A stretch of 11,245 bases of DNA from JAMWZF01 sp041628615 (lineage in GTDB: Bacteria > Pseudomonadota > Alphaproteobacteria > Rhodobacterales > Rhodobacteraceae), in the NCBI GenBank assembly GCA_041628615.1, contig JBFKOW010000122.1:1-11245 (forward strand), read 5' to 3'. The translations under genes were made by a program, and so were the position numbers. Position 1 is the stretch's first letter, and every line of letters starts with the position of its first letter. Below are positions 6,582 through 11,245 of this stretch, piece by piece. The notes under the pieces are model-generated. The model was not told the origin of the DNA and searched no databases. It saw only the letters and a program-made list of their open reading frames with translations.

Positions 6582-7288
6582 GCGCGGCCCGGGCCGGTCC
6601 AGTGGATCGGGATGATGTCGGCGGACTTGCCCTCGAAATCCCAGACCCGGCCGTAGTCGCGGACCTTCGACTTCAGGCCCACCGCCGGGTAGATCGTCGG
6701 CCCCATCCAGTACTGGGTGTTCTGCATCGACACCGGCTCGTCCGGGTTCTTGCCGGGGATCATCTCGATCTCGCCCTGGATCTTGCGGCCGACGATGATC
6801 CGGCGGCGGCGGCCGTCGCGCTCGATCACCACCTTCTCGCGCTCGGCGCCGAGGATCTCGGAGACGAGGAAGTTGAACACCCCGGTATTGCCGCCCGCCG
6901 CGCCCGAGAGGATCTTGAGCAGGCCGTTATAGGCCTTGCCGCTGGCCTTCTCGTCGACATAGGCGGCGACCTTCCAGTTGCCCTCGGCCATCCGGCCCGG
7001 AATGTCGATCAGCAGCGCGACGTTCAGCCCGGCGAGGCTCTCGCCCTCGAAATGGCCGTCGTCGATCTGCAGCGCGAACCAGGTCTGGCAGTAGCCGTAG
7101 GTCGGCGGGTGCTTGCCCAGCGAGATGCCGCAGGGACAGACCACCTCGCAGGAGCAGTTCATGAACAGCTCGCCCCGGATCTCCCATTCGGTGGGGGTCA
7201 TGCGGCGGCGGCGCGGGTTCTCCATCCGCTGGTCGATGCGCTGGCTGATCGGCAGTCGGTCGGCGTCGGGGCGGCGTCTGGGGGTCAT
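6578..7288 (-). CDS. DUF1326 domain protein with N-terminal cysteine cluster
   Basis: This 236-residue protein has unknown function. The DUF1326 domain starts near residue 34 with EWEIRGELFMNCSCEVVCPC (34-53). That gives Cys at 45, 47, 51 and 53, followed by PTYGYC with C67, a likely metal- or redox-active cluster. The C-terminal half, for example VWDFEGKSADIIPIHWTGP (215-233), is typical of the family. Two internal Met codons (22 and 30) would give a family-typical N-terminus, but only the ATG at 7288 has a good ribosome binding site (AGGAG 7 nt upstream). The chosen start therefore adds about 30 Arg-rich residues (TPRRRP, NPRRRR) ahead of the domain. It lies 28 nt after a DUF2182 gene; these two families are often neighbours, which suggests a joint role. 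The stop overlaps the DinB-family start. Confidence 0.88.
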   Translation of the reverse strand: MTPRRRPDADRLPISQRIDQRMENPRRRRMTPTEWEIRGELFMNCSCEVVCPCGISLGKHPPTYGYCQTWFALQIDDGHFEGESLAGLNVALLIDIPGRMAEGNWKVAAYVDEKASGKAYNGLLKILSGAAGGNTGVFNFLVSEILGAEREKVVIERDGRRRRIIVGRKIQGEIEMIPGKNPDEPVSMQNTQYWMGPTIYPAVGLKSKVRDYGRVWDFEGKSADIIPIHWTGPGRA

Positions 7289-7316
7289 CTGGTCTCTCCT
7301 GTCGGGCCGGTCCGGG

Positions 7317-8093
7317 TCATATCAGCCCGGCGGCAAGTGCGAGGCCGGCGGCGACCAGGGCCGCGCCGACGGGTTTCAGCAGGGCGTGGCCGATGGGCCG
7401 CAGCTTCTCGAGGATCATCACGAAGGTGGCCAGCCCCATCCAGGCAAGGCTCATCACCCCGCCGACGAAGCCCAGCGCCATGTAGCCCCAGCAGCACCCG
7501 ACGCAGAACGCGCCGAGCCCCAGCCCCATGCGCAGCCCGCCGCCGAAGCCGGGGCGCCAGCGGCCGAGGAAATAGCCCATCGGCGCGTGGCACACGCCGT
7601 GGCAGACCGCCTTCAGCCGGGTGAACTGGTAGAGGCCAACGGCGATCAGCAGGCCCGCCGACAGCCAGGTCCCGGCGCGGCCCAGCATGTCGATCGCGCC
7701 GCCGTACAGCAGCGCCATCTGCACCGCCGCGATCAGCGCCGCGAACGCGACCCAGGCGAGGAAGTACCCCAGCAGCACCCCGAACCAGCCGGCGCGGCTG
7801 CCGTCGGCGCTGCGGATCAGGTCCTCGTAGGTGGCCAGAGTCGGCACCATGACAGGCAGCATCATCGCCGCCATCATCGCCGCCCACATGCCGAACAGCG
7901 GTCCGAACCCGGCCATCGGCATCGGCATGTCCATCCGCGGGTCCATCGCCGCCATCGCCGCGGCGGCGGCATCGGGACGGCCGAGCAGATCGACGCCCAT
8001 ACCCGTCGCCATCAGGTACATCGCCGCCCATGCCGCGAGAATCGCGCCGAGGACACCCAGCCATGCGGTCGTGCGCGCCACGGCCTGCATCAT
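7317..8093 (-). CDS. DUF2182 predicted metal-binding integral membrane protein
   Basis: This 258-residue inner-membrane protein has about six hydrophobic segments. A methionine-rich stretch MDPRMDMPMPM (50-60) leads into WAAMMAAMMLPVM (70-82), a hallmark of the family. Other possible ligands are in QFTRLKAVCHGVCHAP (156-171) and FCVGCCWGYM (196-205). The Met/Cys/His pattern would suit a soft metal such as copper, but that is inference; the family has no settled function. The start ATG at 8093 is preceded by GGAGGAGGAG. It appears to be the first gene of the minus-strand operon that leads through DUF1326 and DinB genes to dmdA and acuI. It diverges from the binding-protein gene at 8284 across 190 nt. 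Confidence 0.88.
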   Translation of the reverse strand: MMQAVARTTAWLGVLGAILAAWAAMYLMATGMGVDLLGRPDAAAAAMAAMDPRMDMPMPMAGFGPLFGMWAAMMAAMMLPVMVPTLATYEDLIRSADGSRAGWFGVLLGYFLAWVAFAALIAAVQMALLYGGAIDMLGRAGTWLSAGLLIAVGLYQFTRLKAVCHGVCHAPMGYFLGRWRPGFGGGLRMGLGLGAFCVGCCWGYMALGFVGGVMSLAWMGLATFVMILEKLRPIGHALLKPVGAALVAAGLALAAGLI

Positions 8094-8210
8094 CTCCGGC
8101 GTCTCCTCCTCCGCTCGCCCCGGGGGCCATCTGTGACAAAGCCGGCCCGGCGCGTCCAGCCCGGCCGCGACACTTTTGCGACCGCCCGCGCCGGGCCCGC
8201 CGGAACCGCT

Positions 8211-8244
8211 TTGCCCTTGCGCCCGTCCACGCCCGTGTTAGCGT
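8211..8244 (+). promoter_or_regulatory. Candidate promoter for the solute-binding protein gene
   Basis: The 190-nt divergent gap (8094-8283) contains TTGCCC (8211-8216) or TTGCGC (8217-8222) as -35 options and GTGTTAGCG around 8235-8243 as a -10 region. This puts the start of transcription roughly 30-40 nt before the ATG. GGGGAG lies 9 nt before the ATG. This is a plausible alphaproteobacterial layout, but the match is loose. I could not find a convincing promoter on the opposite strand for the DUF2182 gene. Confidence 0.35.
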
Positions 8245-8283
8245 TTCGCGCCGCAACATCACTCACGCGGGGAGAAAAACGCG

Positions 8284-9327
8284 ATGAAATCCATCCTTCT
8301 CGGCAGCACGGCGCTGATCCTGGCCGCCGCCGCCGTCTCGGCGCAGGATACCGACCTCCTGGTCTTCGACTATCCGGGCTTCGAAAACCCGGATTACCAC
8401 CAGTCCTATGTCGAGAAGCACGGCGCCAGCCCGACGTTTTCGTTCTTCGGCGACGAGGAGGAGGCGTTCCAGAAGATCGTTTCCGGCTTCGAGGCGGACG
8501 TGACCCATATCTGCGCCGGCTCGGTGTCGAAATGGATCGAGAGCGGCATCATCGAGCCCTGGGACACCGCCCGGATCGACGCCTTCGGCGATCTCGACGC
8601 CAACCTGACCGGGCAGGACGTCGCCTCGGGCGATGCCGCGGCCTACTTCATCCCGACCGACTTCGGCTCCACCGCGGTCGCCTACAACCCCGAACAGGTG
8701 ACCGCCGAGCAGGTCGCCTCGCTGCAGGTGTTCAAGGACCCCGCGCTGGCCGGCCGGATGACCATTCCCGACAACGTCGACGACGCCTTCGCGCTGGCCT
8801 ACCTCGCCACCGGGGTGACCAACTGGTCCGAGGTCACGGACGAACAGTTCGAGGCGGCGGTCGCCTGGCTGCGCGAGATCCATCCGAACCTGCGCGCCTA
8901 CTGGACCGACCCGGCCGAACTGTCGCAGCTGCTGTCCACCGGCGAGGTTCTGGTGTCCTGGGCCTGGAACGAGACCTACCCGACGATGGTCGAGGAAGGC
9001 CGCCCGATCGCGTTCCAGCGCGAAGCGGCGGAAGGCTCCTCACTCTGGCTCTGCGGCTACGTCAACATGGCCAACGCGCCCGGCTCCGAGGACAAGGCCT
9101 ACGACTACATCAACGCGATGCTGTCCGAGGCGTCGGCGATCCCGCTGGTCGAGAACGGTTTCGGCACCGCCAACAAGGCGGCGCTGACCAGCCAGATCAG
9201 CGCCGAGGATCTGGTCGCCGCGGGCCTCGAGCCGATCGAAGCCCCGGTGCTGGCGCAGCTGCCGATCAGCCAGGAACTGCGCGAGCGCCACTCCGAGGCC
9301 TTCGAACTGATCAAGGCCGGGTTCTGA
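8284..9327 (+). CDS. Periplasmic polyamine-type ABC substrate-binding protein (PotD-like), orphan
   Basis: This 347-residue secreted protein has a Sec signal peptide (MKSILLGSTALILAAAAVSA, cleavage near residue 20). The two-lobed binding-protein fold shows the spermidine/putrescine PotD pattern: FEADVTHICAGSVSKWIESG (62-81), then FIPTDFGSTAVAYNP, a VSWAWNETYPTMVEEGRPI segment that aligns with the PotD ligand region, and YVNMANAPGSEDKAYDYINA near the C-terminus. The ligand could be a polyamine or another small cation; the sequence alone does not settle it. No permease or ATPase gene adjoins it: a strong hairpin follows within 23 nt, and the divergent neighbour is unrelated. It is acidic and Asp/Glu-rich, as usual for periplasmic binders. 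Its partner transporter must be encoded elsewhere. Confidence 0.88.
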   Translation: MKSILLGSTALILAAAAVSAQDTDLLVFDYPGFENPDYHQSYVEKHGASPTFSFFGDEEEAFQKIVSGFEADVTHICAGSVSKWIESGIIEPWDTARIDAFGDLDANLTGQDVASGDAAAYFIPTDFGSTAVAYNPEQVTAEQVASLQVFKDPALAGRMTIPDNVDDAFALAYLATGVTNWSEVTDEQFEAAVAWLREIHPNLRAYWTDPAELSQLLSTGEVLVSWAWNETYPTMVEEGRPIAFQREAAEGSSLWLCGYVNMANAPGSEDKAYDYINAMLSEASAIPLVENGFGTANKAALTSQISAEDLVAAGLEPIEAPVLAQLPISQELRERHSEAFELIKAGF

Positions 9328-9349
9328 TCCGTCCCTGACCCCGACCACC

Positions 9350-9376
9350 GGCGCGCCCCGTCCCGCGGGGCGCGCC
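9350..9376 (+). terminator. Strong hairpin terminator after the binding-protein gene
   Basis: GGCGCGCCCCG (9350-9360) pairs perfectly with CGGGGCGCGCC (9366-9376) around a 5-nt loop, giving an 11-bp all-GC stem. It starts 23 nt after the stop codon. The following GTCTGCTTTCC has only a weak U-run, as is common in high-GC genomes. Confidence 0.75.
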
Positions 9377-9466
9377 GTCTGCTTTCCGGACTCGCCTCCG
9401 ACATTCCGACAAGACCATCCGCTCGCCCGCCCCGCGGCGGAACAGTCCGGCCGCCGGCCCGCGCCG

Positions 9467-9521
9467 TCACCGACGCGATGCCGACGTGATACCGACGTGA
9501 TACCGACCCGATGCCGACGCG
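9467..9521 (+). repeat. Tandem repeat, about five 11-nt units
   Basis: The stretch reads as consecutive 11-nt units: TCACCGACGCG, ATGCCGACGTG, ATACCGACGTG, ATACCGACCCG and ATGCCGACGCG, followed by a partial ATGCCG. The core is AT(G/A)CCGAC(G/C)(T/C)G. It lies in the 300-nt gap between the binding-protein and DUF4345-like genes, about 105 nt before the latter's start. I see no coding sequence in this gap. An 11-nt period is close to one helical turn, so all copies face the same side of the DNA. Confidence 0.85.
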
Positions 9522-9567
9522 ATGCCGCTGCCGACTCCGCGTCAGCCCGGCCCCCGGCTGCCGGGGA

Positions 9568-9597
9568 TGATCCGCCTGCGGGACGCGGCCGTAACAC
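9568..9597 (+). promoter_or_regulatory. Possible ECF (RpoE-type) promoter before the DUF4345-like gene
   Basis: TGATCC (9568-9573) is followed by exactly 18 nt and then TAACAC (9592-9597), 30 nt before the ATG at 9628. TGATCC is the -35 box I recall for R. sphaeroides RpoE, the singlet-oxygen sigma factor. The -10 box is an imperfect match, and TGATCC alone occurs elsewhere in the window by chance, so this is only a candidate. Confidence 0.3.
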
Positions 9598-9627
9598 TGT
9601 AAATGCAATCGGACAGACAGGGGCGTC

Positions 9628-9972
9628 ATGGACCTGCTCAACCCGCTCATCGCCTTGATTTCCATCGGCTTCGGCCTGATCGGCTGGCTCGCGCCGCGCT
9701 ACACGATGGCGGTGGTGGACCTCCAGCCGGGCGCCACGCCGATGGGGCCGTCCGAGGTGCGGGCGGTGTCGGGGGCGCTGTTCGTCGGTCTCGGCCTCGG
9801 GGCGCTGACCCTCGCCACCCCCCTGGCCTACGCGATGATCGGCTTCGCCTGGGGCGGCGCCGCCATCGGCCGCCTGACCTCCCTCGTCATCGACGGCCAG
9901 ACCCCCAAGAAATGGGGGTTCTTCCTGACCGAGGCCGCCGTCGCCGCGGCCGCGCTGGGCCTCAATCTCTGA
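9628..9972 (+). CDS. DUF4345-like small membrane protein
   Basis: This 114-residue protein has about four hydrophobic segments (roughly residues 5-22, 47-62, 65-80 and 98-112). The order is typical of DUF4345-like proteins: an N-terminal helix, a loop with P(S)EVRAVSGALFVGLGLGAL (41-60), AYAMIGFAWGGAAIGRLTSL (67-86) and VIDGQTPKKWGFF (87-99). The GRL-SL-hDG motif is the best family marker. Function is unknown. AGGGG lies 6 nt before the ATG. It appears to be a single-gene unit, as the 5' neighbour ends in a terminator and the next element is ssrA with its own promoter. Confidence 0.75.
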   Translation: MDLLNPLIALISIGFGLIGWLAPRYTMAVVDLQPGATPMGPSEVRAVSGALFVGLGLGALTLATPLAYAMIGFAWGGAAIGRLTSLVIDGQTPKKWGFFLTEAAVAAAALGLNL

Positions 9973-10004
9973 CCTGACCGCGCCACCGCGCCGGCGTTCT
10001 GCGA

Positions 10005-10033
10005 TTGAAATCCCGGCGGGTCTGTCCTACATC
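10005..10033 (+). promoter_or_regulatory. Candidate promoter of the tmRNA gene
   Basis: TTGAAA (10005-10010), a 17-nt spacer, and TACATC (10028-10033) have ideal sigma70 spacing. Transcription would start near 10040, just before the GTCC-UUCG-GGAC hairpin (10040-10051), a very stable tetraloop stem that would sit at or near the 5' end of the precursor. Confidence 0.55.
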
Positions 10034-10039
10034 TGGACT

Positions 10040-10360
10040 GTCCTTCGGGACTATGGGCATAAACGCGCTCGGAATAAGCGGATCGGACCCGGGGGCAGTA
10101 CCCGGCGGCTCCACCAGAACCCTTCGTTGGGGGGACACGGGGCCGAACCAGGATCGACGAACGTGTAAAGGGGTGGCTTTGTCCCGGTGAGGTACCACCG
10201 TTATCGGTCCGTAAAGCATAATTGCCAACGACAATCATGCTCCGGTCGCGCTCGCCGCTTAATGCGGTGCGCAAAGCCGAAACCTAAGCCCTTGCGCCTA
10301 GCAGCGTAAGGCGGGGTCCGCAGGCACCTGGCAACAGAAGCCTGCACCTTTCCCGGATAC
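10040..10360 (+). ncRNA. ssrA: Circularly permuted two-piece tmRNA (SsrA), tag ANDNHAPVALAA
   Basis: This RNA rescues stalled ribosomes and tags the unfinished protein for proteolysis. The gene is permuted: the acceptor piece comes first and ends in GGCTCC-A-CCA at 10116. A spacer of about 22 nt follows (10117-10138). The coding piece then starts GGGGCCGAACCAGGATCGACG at 10139. GGGGCCG (10139-10145) pairs with CGGCTCC (10106-10112) over 7 bp, including the G3-U70 pair needed by alanyl-tRNA synthetase. The T arm is CCGGG-GGCAGTA-CCCGG. CGAACGTGT (10158-10166) pairs with ACGCGCTCG (10063-10071) as the long tRNA-like stem, with one mismatch. The tag frame is 10224-10262: A N D N H A P V A L A A, stop TAA. 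Pseudoknot-type sequence follows, ending near the GCAGGC/GCCTGC stem (10320-10345). The exact 5' and 3' ends are estimates. Two-piece tmRNA is known for alphaproteobacteria. Confidence 0.95.
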
Positions 10361-10362
10361 GA

Positions 10363-10621
10363 GATGCCTGACCGACCCGCCGATGAGGTCGCCTATACCG
10401 CATTGTGCGTGGTGGGCCGACAATCGTTCGCTCTCCGGTCCATTGTTCTCATTTGAGAAGAAGTCGACCGGGATATCGACGGACGGGGACCGACGGAAAG
10501 ACCCCGAGAACCGGTTTTCGGCCCGGAATCTCGCGTTTTGCGGGAATCAAGCGTTGTCCGACTCACCGCACCCGGTGCAGTCTTTACGTCAGGTTAATTC
10601 TTAAGTTCCGGGGGGAAGTTC
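10363..10621. other. Lower-GC gap between ssrA and the secreted-protein gene
   Basis: This stretch of about 260 nt has no gene I can support. By my count, positions 10441-10620 hold 99 G or C in 180 (55%), clearly below the surrounding genes. It contains an 18-nt near-palindrome and an AT-rich leader (GGTTAATTCTTAAG) shortly before the next start codon, but no promoter I can place with confidence. Confidence 0.6.
10504..10521. repeat. 18-nt near-perfect palindrome
   Basis: CCGAGAACCGGTTTTCGG is a palindrome with one mismatched base pair between its arms, centred on AACCGGTT and about 100 nt upstream of the secreted-protein start. It could be a dimeric repressor site or a small hairpin; no family of regulator is indicated. 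Confidence 0.7.
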
Positions 10622-11245
10622 ATGAAATTCTTCAGAGTCATTCCGTTGGTCATCGCCACGGCAATCGGAGCGCCGACCGCCCATGCGGCGACGCTGAGCG
10701 ACCTCATCGCCGGAGGGACGCTCACGCAAGGGGACGTCGTCTTCGACAATTTCAGCTTCATGGATTTCTTCGATTCGGTGGCTCCGTTCGCCGGCGACCG
10801 ACCGGTCGCGGCAAGCGAAATCGAGGTCACCACAGGATCGGCGGTCGGCAGCGTGTCGCTGACCTTCACCATCGACCCGGCGATCAGCATCGCCGGCCAG
10901 GATGCCGCAAGCGGGTTCAGGCATATCTTCGAGTTCTTTCTCGATTTCCGGGCCTCCGTCGCCGCGCCTTCGACCAGGGTGTTCAGCACCGTGACGCTTG
11001 GCGGCGGCGACCTGTTCGCGACCGGCGGAGGCGTGAGCGAGGTGATCTACGACATCGACGGCGTCGGCGGGCTCAACGATCTCGAAATCTTCGAAGCGCC
11101 GGGTTTCGCCCCGTCGTCACAGTCGTCCGACAGCTTCCTCGTGGCGGGGCCAAGCAGCCTGTCCCTCTTCGGCCTGATCGAGGGCGATACCGGATCGGGC
11201 GACACCGCCGGGCTGTCAACCTTCACGCTGACCTTCGACCTTGAA
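10622..11245 (+). CDS. Secreted protein, possible PEP-CTERM/VPLPA-CTERM type, cut by window end
   Basis: The reading frame from ATG 10622 stays open to the last base (208 residues seen, no stop). A Sec signal peptide (residues 1-22, ending GAPTAHA) is followed by ATLSDLIAGGTLTQGDVVFDNFSF (23-46). That opening resembles secreted proteins that carry a C-terminal PEP-CTERM-like sorting signal (VPLPA-CTERM in Rhodobacterales). The mature part is low in Cys and Lys and rich in Gly, Ser, Thr and Asp, with alternating beta-strand-like segments (VGSVSLTFTID, STVTLGGGD, LSTFTLTFDLE). No catalytic motif is seen. GGGGGAAG precedes the ATG. Codon use includes ATT, TTG, CAA and GCA, less GC-extreme than the neighbours. 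The sorting signal would lie beyond the window, so the class is inferred. Confidence 0.72.
   Translation, partial: MKFFRVIPLVIATAIGAPTAHAATLSDLIAGGTLTQGDVVFDNFSFMDFFDSVAPFAGDRPVAASEIEVTTGSAVGSVSLTFTIDPAISIAGQDAASGFRHIFEFFLDFRASVAAPSTRVFSTVTLGGGDLFATGGGVSEVIYDIDGVGGLNDLEIFEAPGFAPSSQSSDSFLVAGPSSLSLFGLIEGDTGSGDTAGLSTFTLTFDLE

Noticed and set aside
7285..7320. An 11-codon frame (MTRTGPTGETR) bridging the DUF2182 stop and the DUF1326 start with overlaps at both ends
   Set aside because: It is neatly placed for translational coupling, but it has no ribosome binding site of its own and is very likely a by-product of the DUF1326 leader.
9325..9330. Another TGATCC, overlapping the binding-protein stop codon
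   Set aside because: It has no -10-like element at the right spacing and no gene start nearby; it shows that this hexamer alone is not informative.
7113..9338. Open forward frame of about 741 codons
   Set aside because: It is antisense to DUF1326 and DUF2182 and out of frame with the binding-protein gene; its translation is low-complexity and Arg/His-rich.
9828..10274. Reading frames on both strands across the tmRNA region
   Set aside because: They overlap the DUF4345-like gene and ssrA, whose RNA structure and tag explain the sequence.
10405..11244. Forward frame of about 279 codons over the window end
   Set aside because: It is in a different frame from the secreted protein starting at 10622, has no signal peptide or known motif, and turns Arg-rich where it overlaps the real gene.
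1..11245. Mobile elements and CRISPR arrays
   Set aside because: No transposase, integrase, terminal inverted repeats or spaced palindromic repeats were found; the 11-nt tandem repeat has no spacers.

Overview
The window looks like chromosomal DNA of an alphaproteobacterium of the Rhodobacteraceae (Rhodobacter/Roseobacter group). The evidence is the very high GC, a TrgA-family protein, a phr plus CFA-family methyltransferase pair as known in Rhodobacter sphaeroides, a Roseobacter-like DMSP demethylase (dmdA) next to acuI, and a circularly permuted (two-piece) tmRNA gene of the alphaproteobacterial type. No mobile element, CRISPR array, rRNA or tRNA gene was seen.

Layout. Positions 1-8093 are all minus strand. 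Reading in transcription order from 8093 down: a DUF2182 membrane protein, a DUF1326 cysteine-cluster protein, a DinB-family protein, a small membrane-anchored Cys protein, dmdA and acuI. The first five are packed with 4-nt stop/start overlaps or gaps of 4-28 nt; acuI follows dmdA after 73 nt that contain a perfect 12-nt direct repeat. Then come a class I DNA photolyase (phr), a SAM-dependent fatty-acyl methyltransferase of the cyclopropane synthase family, a TrgA-family membrane protein, and the start of a gamma-glutamylcyclotransferase-like gene cut by the window edge. Positions 8284-11245 are plus strand: an orphan polyamine-type periplasmic binding protein closed by a strong hairpin, an intergenic stretch with an 11-nt tandem repeat, a DUF4345-like membrane protein, the permuted ssrA gene, a lower-GC stretch, and a secreted protein that runs off the window.

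How the parts fit. dmdA and acuI belong to DMSP catabolism: DmdA demethylates DMSP to methylmercaptopropionate, and AcuI reduces toxic acryloyl-CoA. phr and the methyltransferase fit a light and singlet-oxygen stress theme. In the methyltransferase, the residues that hold bicarbonate in true cyclopropane synthases are largely replaced, which suggests it makes a methylated rather than a cyclopropane fatty acid. The least explained part is the uncharacterised DUF2182/DUF1326/DinB/CxxC set translationally coupled to dmdA. The other notable items are the two-piece tmRNA with a readable ANDNHAPVALAA tag and the drop in GC just after it.
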